Shown here piece by piece: positions 1-6,841 of a stretch of 7,501 bases of DNA (position 1 is the stretch's first letter; each line of letters begins with the position of its first letter). Under the pieces are notes generated by a model. It ran no database searches. It worked only from the letters and a program-made list of their open reading frames with translations, and was not told where the DNA came from. Source of the stretch: Mariniphaga sp. (GTDB taxonomy: Bacteria > Bacteroidota > Bacteroidia > Bacteroidales > Prolixibacteraceae); the NCBI GenBank assembly GCA_013203525.1, contig JABMQB010000506.1:1-7501 (forward strand), written 5' to 3'. The position numbers were made by a program, and so were the translations under genes.

Positions 1-1
1 C

Positions 2-124
2 TTTAGGATAGCTGTTATCAACTTCTTTGAAAATGAGATTTGGAGAAATAAAGAATTTGAAAATATATTAACTGATAATTTCCAAATTATTAAACCCAAT
101 TTTTCGAATTCCTATTTGGGTTGA
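2..124 (+). CDS. 3' end of a probable IS630-family transposase (partial)
   Basis: An open frame enters from the left edge and runs 40 codons to a TGA at 122-124. The peptide contains FRIAVINFFENEI near its start and ILTDNFQIIKP towards its end. The pattern F-x4-I-x-FF-x-N, then about 10 residues, then L-x-T-x-NFQII resembles my recollection of the C-terminus of IS630/Tc1-mariner type DDE transposases, where a short helix and a final LxTxNF stretch close the protein. The catalytic DDE residues would lie left of the window and cannot be checked. The frame overlaps the artificial tail of the minus-strand kinase gene and ends 2-4 bases before TA dinucleotides at 126-127 and 128-129, where the kinase similarity begins. 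IS630 elements insert at TA, so the geometry fits. It could instead be the end of an unrelated gene, since only 40 residues are visible. Confidence 0.5.
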   Translation, partial: FRIAVINFFENEIWRNKEFENILTDNFQIIKPNFSNSYLG

Positions 125-1958
125 GTATACTAATCTGCCCTTCCCCTTTTAAATGTTTTATACCGTGTTTAACTGCATTTTCAACAAATGAATGAATCAG
201 CATTTTAGGAATTTCAATATCGGGAAGTGACTCATCTCCATCAAATGTATAATTGAATGAAAAATTCATTCTAAGCCTTTCAAGTTCCAGGTAGTTTTTT
301 ACAAACTCAATTTCATCCTTAAGCGGTATTGCAATTTTGCCTGAAAGTAAAATGGAATTCCGAAGTAATTTGCTGTATTTCCCAAAATAATATTGTGCTT
401 TTTTTATTTCCTGTGTTTCATACAATGCCCCAATGGAGTTTAGGATATTCAGGTTAAAATGAGGATTAAGCTGGTTATCGAGGGCACTAAGTTGTAATGC
501 AGCCATTTGGCGTTCATCCTCATATTTCTGTTCAGCCTTTATTCGCTGTGCTCTGGCTATTATTGAAATTATCAATAATGACAAAAGAAAGACACCCAAG
601 TATCCAAAATACTGAAGATAGTACATTGGATTCTTTTTGTAGTCGTATAGATACCAGTAATTATCAAAAGACAGAAACAATTCATTTTTATCACCATCCC
701 TTTTTACTGAAATCTCTGGGCCTGCTTTGGCTTCTAAAAAGGGAATAATCACCGGATGTGAAAAATCACTCCGGAAAATGACTAAACTTTGCAGATCCTT
801 TCCATGTCCAATTTGTTCAACTATATTATCATTATCAATATCAATAACTTGAAATTTGTAATTAGAAATCTGAACTATTTTTCGAGAACTTATTAAATCC
901 AGATTAAAATCGTATTCCTTAAGAATTCCCAATGAAGAATAATGCAACAAAATTTTATTATTTTCATTATCTTGCATTGTCAACAAATTAACTCCTTCTT
1001 CCTCCAATTCTATTTCAATTTGTTTAATAAGTTGTCCATCCAAGGTAATAATAAACAATTTTGAATTATCATTTTTTCCAAAGTGTGAATATAATGCAAC
1101 CAGGTAATATCGATCATCAAAGAAATATGGTTTAAGGGTAACTCGTCCTGGATATGTCCCAATCTGAATTGGTTCAAACAAGAAACTCAGGTCGTGGTCA
1201 TAAGCTATAATCCAAGCAAAACTGTCCGTATATGGAAAATCTGAAGGGCTGTTGGCATAGGCTGGAATTCTACCAAAAAATTCCATCCGTTGGTCATTAT
1301 CGATATTAAATAAAAAAGGTATATCAAAACAACTTGCACTTTCAAGGGTAGAAATCAGGCTGTCCTTTTCAATACTGTAAATAAAAAGTTTCCTTGAGCG
1401 GTATGAGAATCCACTATTGGTTACAAAAAACAAATCCATTTTATTTTCATTGTTGCCCCTGATTAATTGTATATCCGGAATAAAAATATCTATATTATCC
1501 TCATACCTGAAATGTTTGATAATAAACCTTTCTGTGAGTATTTCTTTTCCTGAAAAAACCTCCGTAATCCATAAAAAAAGTGAATCGTTTTTACAGGTAA
1601 AAACATACATTTCCTTTAGTCCGTTATTATCGTAATCTCCAAAAAAATGATGAATCATAGGAGTATATTCCCCTGTATAATTCCACTGGTCAATTATTTT
1701 TGAATCTTCATAAATGATTGTTGCAACAACACTTTTAGGGTTATTCAGGATGATTATTCTTTCACTTTTCCCGTCATTATTAAGATCCTCGTATAAATAA
1801 GTGTTATCAGGAGGTTTACCTCCGGAATCAATAAGTTTTACTTTATATTTGGAATAATCCGGAAGAAAAGGGATAATAGCAACTGTAATTAGGATCGCCA
1901 GAATCGAGGGGTTGGCGAGGAAATTAATCAGGTTTTGTATTTTGGGGAATCTGAACAT
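90..1958 (-). CDS. LytS-type sensor histidine kinase, truncated at the 3' end
   Basis: This is a membrane sensor kinase of the His_kinase (LytS/YehU) family, which normally passes phosphate to a LytTR-type response regulator. Of 622 residues, about 14-33 form a first membrane segment and about 447-468 a second. The roughly 410 residues between them are extracytoplasmic and hold about eight DxDxDG-like repeats (for example DLNNDGKSE at 58-66 and DIDNDNIVE at 373-381), suggesting an FG-GAP/VCBS-like propeller. A short coiled linker (470-495) leads to the H-box LNPHFNLNILNSI with phospho-acceptor H500. The first ATP-binding box, FVENAVKHGIKH, lies at 591-602. After I611 the family sequence stops. 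Eleven unrelated residues follow before the stop, and the DNG-x-G and glycine-rich lid boxes are absent, so roughly 70 residues are missing and the product is probably inactive as a kinase. The start at 1958 is supported by a paralogous remnant at 6842-7009 that begins at the same residue. No clear Shine-Dalgarno is present, as is usual in Bacteroidota. Confidence 0.85.
   Translation of the reverse strand: MFRFPKIQNLINFLANPSILAILITVAIIPFLPDYSKYKVKLIDSGGKPPDNTYLYEDLNNDGKSERIIILNNPKSVVATIIYEDSKIIDQWNYTGEYTPMIHHFFGDYDNNGLKEMYVFTCKNDSLFLWITEVFSGKEILTERFIIKHFRYEDNIDIFIPDIQLIRGNNENKMDLFFVTNSGFSYRSRKLFIYSIEKDSLISTLESASCFDIPFLFNIDNDQRMEFFGRIPAYANSPSDFPYTDSFAWIIAYDHDLSFLFEPIQIGTYPGRVTLKPYFFDDRYYLVALYSHFGKNDNSKLFIITLDGQLIKQIEIELEEEGVNLLTMQDNENNKILLHYSSLGILKEYDFNLDLISSRKIVQISNYKFQVIDIDNDNIVEQIGHGKDLQSLVIFRSDFSHPVIIPFLEAKAGPEISVKRDGDKNELFLSFDNYWYLYDYKKNPMYYLQYFGYLGVFLLSLLIISIIARAQRIKAEQKYEDERQMAALQLSALDNQLNPHFNLNILNSIGALYETQEIKKAQYYFGKYSKLLRNSILLSGKIAIPLKDEIEFVKNYLELERLRMNFSFNYTFDGDESLPDIEIPKMLIHSFVENAVKHGIKHLKGEGQISILNPNRNSKNWV
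93..122. repeat. 7-bp inverted repeat at putative element end
   Basis: AACCCAA at 93-99 is the exact reverse complement of TTGGGTT at 116-122, with 16 bases between. It sits inside the last codons of the transposase-like frame and just before the kinase junction. It may be a terminal structure of the insertion element or a weak hairpin ending its transcript. No T-tract follows, so it is not a typical terminator. Confidence 0.3.
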
Positions 1959-2022
1959 AACAGATAATCAATAAAACTCTAATTATTATGTAAAAACCAA
2001 TTTAAATAAAGTCCTTAAAATA

Positions 2023-2030
2023 CAAAAATA
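2023..2030 (-). promoter_or_regulatory. Candidate -7 element of the kinase promoter
   Basis: Read on the minus strand, 2030-2023 is TATTTTTG, a match to the Bacteroidota -7 consensus TAnnTTTG, about 65 bases before the kinase ATG. A TTGG lies about 22 bp upstream, which is a poor -33 match. The block 2011-2040 around it is partly conserved in front of the kinase remnant at 7009, which supports a functional role. The exact start site is inferred only. Confidence 0.4.
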
Positions 2031-2047
2031 ACTTGATAATATGCTAA

Positions 2048-2078
2048 TTTGACCAACTAATTTTAATTTCTAACTTTG
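2048..2078 (+). promoter_or_regulatory. Bacteroidota-type promoter of the GH43 gene
   Basis: TTTG at 2048-2051 is followed by exactly 19 bp and then TAACTTTG at 2071-2078. This matches the consensus described for the Bacteroides primary sigma factor (TTTG at -33, TAnnTTTG at -7). Transcription would start near 2085, giving a leader of about 110 nt before the ATG at 2197. It lies back to back with the candidate kinase promoter, so regulators binding here could affect both genes. Confidence 0.65.
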
Positions 2079-2120
2079 TGTTTGTTGTACGTTTTTTCAT
2101 CAAAAACAAATTAACAACAT

Positions 2121-2156
2121 CCGGGTGAAACCGACAGAAAGTACCCCGGTTTTTTT
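2121..2156 (+). terminator. Terminator-like hairpin in the GH43 leader (possible attenuator)
   Basis: CCGGG at 2121-2125 pairs with CCCGG at 2145-2149, extended by T2126-A2143 with C2144 bulged. The loop is about 16 nt and seven T follow at 2150-2156. This has the form of an intrinsic terminator, but it lies between the promoter at 2048-2078 and the ATG at 2197, with no plus-strand gene upstream for it to end. It may terminate transcripts early under some conditions or stabilise the mRNA 5' end. I do not recognise it as a known riboswitch. Confidence 0.5.
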
Positions 2157-2196
2157 AAAAATATATTCGGTATTAGTGTAATAAAAAAGATCAAAA

Positions 2197-4305
2197 ATGA
2201 GGAAAATTTTATTTGTTTTGAAAAGGCCGCAAGTAATTATATTAATCGCGGCTATGTTTCTGTTTTTTATTAAAGAATCAAGTGGGCAAAATAATCAGTC
2301 GAAAAACGACCCGACGTTTACCCAATTCACCCATCGTGGGGCAGGTAATCCGTATCTGCCGTTATGGGAGCATTTGCCCGACGGAGAGCCACGTGTTTTT
2401 GAAGATCCCGACAACCCGGGGAAATACCGCTTCTATATTATCGGATCACACGATGTCAGATATAGAAGTTATTGCGGACCTGACATCAGGGCCTGGTCGG
2501 CACCAGTTGAGGACTTGTCCAACTGGCGTGATGAAGGCCCCATTTTTACATACCCAATAAGCGGACAATGGGATGTTATGTACGCTCCTGAACTCGTTGA
2601 GGTGAAAAGAAAAGACGGCACAAAGGAATACTATTTGTACCCGCACAGTCGTGGTCGGAACAGAGAAGCGATGGTAGCCAAAGGAAGCCGTCCGGACGGT
2701 TCCTTTACCCCCATCAACATGACTGACGACGGAATGAGTACTATACCCGGAAGTACCATGGGATTCGATCCGGCAGTATTTATTGAATACATCACAGATC
2801 CGAAAGACCCTGATTATGAGATCGGTTTCAGAGCGTACGGATACTGGGGATTCCAAAGGTCGTTAGCGGGTCAGTTGGATCAGAGCACAATGTATTCGCT
2901 CAGGCCCGGAACCCAGGCCATTGACCATTTTATTCCTGCCAGTTCCAGATACGGTGTCATCAGAGACCCGGAAGGTACAGTATATCCCAATGTCTATCCG
3001 GATCAGGATCTTGGTTCGTTCAACTTTTTTGAAGCCGCGTCTATTCGAAAGATTGGTAATAAATATCTATGGGTTTACAGCGGATATTCAGGCCCTGATT
3101 ATGGACTAAGCAGTACCAACTCGGCATTACGTTACGCCTACGGCGACTCTCCGCTGGGTCCGTGGAAAAGCGGCGGAGTTCTTGTCGATTCACGCGCGGT
3201 GGTACTCGGTCAGGACGGGACCACACTACAGACGAGTTATACTGGACATAATACGCATGGTAGCGTCGAGTTGATCAACGACCAGTGGTATGCGTTCTAT
3301 CACAGGGCGCCAAGGGGATTCGGAAATGCGCGTCAGCCGATGGTAGCCCCGGTCACGATTGAATGGGATGAAAAACCGGTGGCAGAAGGAGGAAAAGTTA
3401 CTATCAGAGGATATGACCCGTATTCGGAAGATAATATTTGGACCGCAAAGGATAGCCAGGGAAGAGAATATACCGGAGCCGAAGTAACTTCGGAAGGCTT
3501 CCACATTTACGGCCTCGATCCATATCAATATTACTCCGCGGGATACGCGTGCTATCTTTCCAACCTCAGAAGCCAACAGGATTCGTGGGATATATGGGAT
3601 AATAACATGCCCATTACAAATGTGGAGAACGGTCACATAATAGGATACAAGTATTTTGGCTTTGGAGGGCTTGACAAAGACAAGAAAGGTTTGAAGGCCT
3701 TCGAAGGGAACAAACCTGAGAACAAAACAGCATTTAATCTGTTCCTTACACCAAAGACAAAAAACGCATATAAGGTCAACGTCTGGTTAGACGGACCATG
3801 GCACAATGATACGTGGAAAGGCAAAAAAATCGGTGAAATAAATGTACCCGCAAATTCTGCGCAGGAAACAACAAAATTCACGATTGACGTTTCATCGTTT
3901 GTTGACAATTTGGACGAAAAACATGCTATTTTCCTTGTGGCCGAAGGTCTTGAATCGGGCGGTCTTTTCGATTTAATCGGACTGGGATTCAGCTCGGACA
4001 AAAAGAAAATCGTTCGTCCGATTGCACCTACAGTAAGTATTAAGGTCAACGAAGAGGTGATCGATCTGCCGGCCACTCCGGTTAGGTCCACAAATTCCAA
4101 CGGTATTGCCAGTCTTGATCTTTATGAGACTACTTATAAACTTCCGTCCAACATAACCGAAATACCAACTGTATCGGCATCTGCAAGCAATCCGAATGTA
4201 AAAGTAGCTATTACGCAGGCGGAATCGAAACCCGGAACAGCTGTTGTGCGATTTGAATATAAAGACGTGGTCAAAACATACAAAGTCGTGTTTGCTTCGG
4301 AATAA
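2197..4305 (+). CDS. Secreted GH43-type glycosidase with CBM6-like and Ig-like C-terminal domains
   Basis: This is probably an arabinofuranosidase or xylosidase-type enzyme of family GH43, acting outside the cytoplasm on arabinose- or xylose-containing glycans. The 702-residue product starts with a Sec signal peptide: basic residues, a hydrophobic core at about 12-25, and likely cleavage in SSGQ near residue 30. No lipobox cysteine is seen. The five-bladed propeller spans about 45-410. The expected triad is visible as D62 in PDGEP (base), D191 in GFDPAVF (pKa modulator) and E279 in FFEAASIRK (acid). H354 in HNTHGSVE matches the usual core histidine. Residues 415-600 form a beta-rich domain; NGHIIGYKYFGFG at 478-490 resembles CBM6 carbohydrate-binding modules. 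Residues 610-702 resemble an Ig-like module, ending KPGTAVVRFEYKD then YKVVFA. No type IX sorting tail is evident. The gene has its own promoter and a hairpin-bearing leader. It is clearly richer in G+C than the kinase gene. The family is firm; the substrate is not. Confidence 0.85.
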   Translation: MRKILFVLKRPQVIILIAAMFLFFIKESSGQNNQSKNDPTFTQFTHRGAGNPYLPLWEHLPDGEPRVFEDPDNPGKYRFYIIGSHDVRYRSYCGPDIRAWSAPVEDLSNWRDEGPIFTYPISGQWDVMYAPELVEVKRKDGTKEYYLYPHSRGRNREAMVAKGSRPDGSFTPINMTDDGMSTIPGSTMGFDPAVFIEYITDPKDPDYEIGFRAYGYWGFQRSLAGQLDQSTMYSLRPGTQAIDHFIPASSRYGVIRDPEGTVYPNVYPDQDLGSFNFFEAASIRKIGNKYLWVYSGYSGPDYGLSSTNSALRYAYGDSPLGPWKSGGVLVDSRAVVLGQDGTTLQTSYTGHNTHGSVELINDQWYAFYHRAPRGFGNARQPMVAPVTIEWDEKPVAEGGKVTIRGYDPYSEDNIWTAKDSQGREYTGAEVTSEGFHIYGLDPYQYYSAGYACYLSNLRSQQDSWDIWDNNMPITNVENGHIIGYKYFGFGGLDKDKKGLKAFEGNKPENKTAFNLFLTPKTKNAYKVNVWLDGPWHNDTWKGKKIGEINVPANSAQETTKFTIDVSSFVDNLDEKHAIFLVAEGLESGGLFDLIGLGFSSDKKKIVRPIAPTVSIKVNEEVIDLPATPVRSTNSNGIASLDLYETTYKLPSNITEIPTVSASASNPNVKVAITQAESKPGTAVVRFEYKDVVKTYKVVFASE

Positions 4306-4588
4306 ATATTTTTTAATCAATTATTATTAATGTGACTAAAAAAAATCCGGCGTTTGACGGACCTTTTATTTTTTCAAAGATTATTTCGTGGGTTATCCTT
4401 CTTCGGTTTCTTCAAGGTGTAAACGTAAGCTGTATGTGTACGAATATTTCAATTGCAGTTTTCCCTTTTAATGTCCCCATAAATAAGTCTTTTTATGTCA
4501 ACTTATTTCAGCACGGCACAAAATTGAAAATCCGGAATTTTACTGGACCATATTTTATTTTCATGTAAATAATTTGAATTAGTAATTA
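4306..4588. other. Convergent intergenic region without a supported gene
   Basis: These 283 AT-rich bases separate the converging GH43 and GHL6-type genes. A 78-codon plus-strand frame from a GTG at 4332 to 4568 has no recognisable domain, starts inside the terminator-like hairpin region and has a composition like translated noise. The minus strand holds only short open pieces. Apart from the terminator candidate I see nothing functional. Confidence 0.5.
4338..4374. terminator. Weak bidirectional terminator between convergent genes
   Basis: TCCG at 4346-4349 pairs with CGGA at 4358-4361, with an inner C4351-G4356 pair across a G-A mismatch. Eight A precede the stem (4338-4345), which reads as eight T after the hairpin on the minus strand. 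On the plus side the T-rich run TTTTATTTTTT (4364-4374) follows two bases later. It could end both the GH43 transcript and the GHL6-type transcript, although the stem is short. Confidence 0.4.
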
Positions 4589-6760
4589 TCAAGCCAAATC
4601 TATACCAACAATCTCATGATCGGATATTTGTGATACCGTTAAAATTACATAATTCTCCTTTATCTTAAATGCTGGAATCTCTCCTCTTATAAGCAGATGT
4701 ACATTTTCAACCTTTTCCCCCCGGGGAATTTTAATACTTACCTGGGCATTAACGGGAATAAACTCCCGGAAGGGGCCTTTCATCATCATCGGATTCGTCA
4801 GGTTTACCAGGTGTACGGTCATGGAGCGCTCTTGCCGCCATACGGCCACGTCAATTACCCCAGGTCCTTTTATGTCAACTATTGGTTCTTCATTCAACGC
4901 CCAACGAATTGTATTCTGAAGAAGTTTCCCGTGGTCATTGCTCATAATTTGCCAGAAAGTCCGGTCAATGTCACCCGGGAAATAGGCTATTCGTCCACTA
5001 CCTGTATCATTAAGGTAAAGCCCCCTAATATCGGTATCAGGCACACGGGGATATACATGTTCCATAGGCAAATCAGGATAAGAAGGAATCAATGTAACAG
5101 GATCTGGTAATTTTGTCAAAGGTTTCACATTGGCCATATGGATTGTATTAATAATTCTAAAAGCATCTTCCAATCCTTTCAAAACAGGATGAAACTTATT
5201 TGTTTCCTGATTACCTTTTAACCTTAAATAACTGTTTTGCATTGGTCCTTCAACTTCCTGTTCAAAAGAAATTCCAAAAAGGTCAGCAAGCCCGAAATCT
5301 GGCCGTTTTTTACCATCAATATCATATAAGGATGTTTCAAAAGTGGCAAGTAAATTACCTCCTCCTTCAACAAATTTTCGAAATTGTTCGCATTGTTTAT
5401 CTGAAAGTGTTGCAATATTTGGCAACACAAGTAGCTTGAAAGGCTTCAGATGTTCTGGTTCAAGCAGGCGGTCATTAACCATTTCAAAAGGGATGCGGGC
5501 TTCAATCAGGGCGTGATACATGCCCAATTCATGATCGCCACTTTTCTGCTGCCATTTTTCTCTTCCGTAATTTCCGGACTGTTCTGAAAACACCATTCCC
5601 ACCCGGGCTAATGGCGCAGTATTACGAAGGTAAGGTTCGTTTCTATAGTGTTCCTGGTAAATTTTATCTACAACATCAAGCCAGCGCTTATCATACAGCA
5701 CTCCTGAAAATTTAGTAAACCATGGACGCATCCCATTAGCTGTTCCTTCAGCCACCCAAATCCTGATTTCCTCCTCACTCTGCACAGAATCTTTCCAACG
5801 GTAGCTTTCTTCAACTCCCACGCTGAAAATTCCACCAAGTGGCTTCATCCCAATGGATGCCCGCAGTTCTTTTGCCCCTTTTCCGTTTGCCCATGGCATG
5901 GTTACTCCATTTCTTGCCTGGTGATCTGTGAAAACAATATCAGACAGTTGCCCTGTGATTACCTTGTCAGGAAATCCATTTGGGATAAAACGCGACGTGG
6001 CTTTCTGTTGCCGAATAACATTGTCCCAAAGAAGCCAAAGTTCTTTCAAGCGGTTGGTACTCCAATCGGTGTATTTGATATAGGTTGGGTCTGACCGGTT
6101 TCTACCCAGTGGTAATTCCATGCCGGAATATAACCTGAAATTTCGTTTACAGTGTTCACAATAACAAATTCCATGTCCAGCCCAGCGATTGGAAAATATA
6201 CCATCCGGTTGGTAGCGTTCCATTATCTCTTTGTGCACCTGAGTCATAAACTCAAAGTTGTAAGGCCCCAAAGCGCAGGTAACCCATAATTCAGGATTAG
6301 CCCAATGTCGACGTTTTTCACCATTAGCAGTTACTGCAATCCAATCTGGATGCGCATCATAAACATCTTGCCAGGTAGCATGAGGATCAGTCCGGGCAAT
6401 TACTGACATATTCATTTTACGGGAACCATCTACAAGGTATCCAAATGAATCTGTGTTACCCAACCAGGCGCTTCTATGGTGCATTGGCACATCGGTAGGA
6501 TAATAGGCAACTACTCCACCGGCACTCAGTGTGGTTCCATCAGCATGAATCTGCTTAAAATAACTTAACCAGAAATCGGGATCAAAGTTACCCGGGTCAT
6601 TCTCAACAAGTGTTAGCTGAGCCCATCGCATTGGGCGGTTAAACCAGGATTCTTCTTCTTGTATTCCTATCCCTGCGAGTAATGAAGATTTTGCAAATGT
6701 ACATGCCCCAGCAATTGCAGCACCTGACTTTATAAATTTTCTTCTTTCCATATGTTTCAT
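4589..6760 (-). CDS. Tat-exported GHL6-type glycoside hydrolase with beta-galactosidase trimerisation-like domain
   Basis: This is a probable periplasmic glycoside hydrolase of unknown substrate. Counted from the ATG at 6760, the product is 723 residues. It opens with a twin-arginine signal, ERRKFIKSGAA, and a small-residue hydrophobic stretch. An ATG at 6751 (720 residues) would also keep the Tat motif, and I consider either possible; a TTG at 6766 is unlikely. Residues about 45-345 form a TIM-barrel-like GHL6 domain: RWAQLTL near its start, HPDWIAV, and RYQPDGIFSNRW near 182-193, followed by CYCEHC at 199-204. Residues about 385-625 have the Rossmann-like pattern of the beta-galactosidase trimerisation domain, with LLVLPNIATL and FVEGGGNLLATFE. 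The last 95 residues are a small beta domain. Some enzymes of this architecture are fucosidases (GH151) or GH42-related, but no family can be assigned here. It is convergent with the GH43 gene; its leader contains a decayed kinase fragment. Confidence 0.8.
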   Translation of the reverse strand: MKHMERRKFIKSGAAIAGACTFAKSSLLAGIGIQEEESWFNRPMRWAQLTLVENDPGNFDPDFWLSYFKQIHADGTTLSAGGVVAYYPTDVPMHHRSAWLGNTDSFGYLVDGSRKMNMSVIARTDPHATWQDVYDAHPDWIAVTANGEKRRHWANPELWVTCALGPYNFEFMTQVHKEIMERYQPDGIFSNRWAGHGICYCEHCKRNFRLYSGMELPLGRNRSDPTYIKYTDWSTNRLKELWLLWDNVIRQQKATSRFIPNGFPDKVITGQLSDIVFTDHQARNGVTMPWANGKGAKELRASIGMKPLGGIFSVGVEESYRWKDSVQSEEEIRIWVAEGTANGMRPWFTKFSGVLYDKRWLDVVDKIYQEHYRNEPYLRNTAPLARVGMVFSEQSGNYGREKWQQKSGDHELGMYHALIEARIPFEMVNDRLLEPEHLKPFKLLVLPNIATLSDKQCEQFRKFVEGGGNLLATFETSLYDIDGKKRPDFGLADLFGISFEQEVEGPMQNSYLRLKGNQETNKFHPVLKGLEDAFRIINTIHMANVKPLTKLPDPVTLIPSYPDLPMEHVYPRVPDTDIRGLYLNDTGSGRIAYFPGDIDRTFWQIMSNDHGKLLQNTIRWALNEEPIVDIKGPGVIDVAVWRQERSMTVHLVNLTNPMMMKGPFREFIPVNAQVSIKIPRGEKVENVHLLIRGEIPAFKIKENYVILTVSQISDHEIVGIDLA

Positions 6761-6768
6761 TTTCAAAT

Positions 6769-6792
6769 TATATAAAAAACTATATAAAAAAC
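6769..6792 (-). repeat. Two tandem 12-bp repeats just before the GHL6-type gene
   Basis: TATATAAAAAAC occurs twice without interruption at 6769-6780 and 6781-6792. On the minus strand this is GTTTTTTATATA repeated, ending 8 bases before the ATG at 6760. It occupies the ribosome-binding region, so copy-number change would alter the distance between the start codon and upstream elements. The repeat may also simply reflect the local A/T richness. Confidence 0.6.
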
Positions 6793-6818
6793 GTCCATGA
6801 TGAATTAGAACTTCATGG
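6786..6818 (-). terminator. Weak hairpin plus T-tract upstream of the GHL6-type gene
   Basis: On the minus strand CCATGA (6818-6813) pairs with TCATGG (6800-6795) across a 12-nt loop, and a run of six T (6791-6786) follows three bases later. It lies between the kinase remnant and the GHL6-type start codon. It could be a weak terminator or attenuator, or a chance palindrome in AT-rich sequence. Confidence 0.3.
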
Positions 6819-6821
6819 CAT

Positions 6822-6841
6822 TATTCATTAAAAAATGAATA
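6822..6841. repeat. AT-rich 8-bp inverted repeat
   Basis: TATTCATT at 6822-6829 and AATGAATA at 6834-6841 form a perfect 8-bp stem with a four-A loop. It abuts the stop codon of the kinase remnant (6842-6844). It could be an operator-like palindrome in the leader of the GHL6-type gene. It has no G+C-rich core or adjoining T-tract typical of a terminator. Confidence 0.3.

Noticed and set aside
497..748. Plus-strand frames opposite the kinase (497-748 and 1417-1635)
   Set aside because: They are antisense to well-supported kinase sequence and have composition expected of complement reading.
2121..2156. Possible known riboswitch (FMN, SAM, cobalamin) because of GGGTGAAACC in the leader hairpin
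   Set aside because: None of the conserved multi-stem cores of those classes is present. Only a single hairpin can be drawn.
3226..3636. Long minus-strand frames inside the GH43 gene, here and at 2446-2856, 3633-4100 and 3973-4320
   Set aside because: These are shadows of the GH43 coding frame, with arginine- and serine-rich noise and no motifs. The plus frame has clear catalytic motifs.
4390..4490. Minus-strand peptide pieces (LKGKTAIEIF, then KKPKKDNPR in another frame) that could be a frameshifted transposase tail
   Set aside because: The pieces need a frameshift to join, are under 40 residues, and show no terminal repeats nearby. The resemblance to integrase C-termini is too weak to call.
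4332..4568. 78-codon plus-strand frame starting with GTG between the two hydrolase genes
   Set aside because: It has no domain, begins in the terminator-like region, has low-complexity AT-driven composition and no promoter or start signal.
4697..5439. Plus-strand frames opposite the GHL6-type gene (4697-5110, 5200-5439)
   Set aside because: They are antisense shadows without recognisable domains. The minus frame is one continuous 723-residue protein with known architecture.
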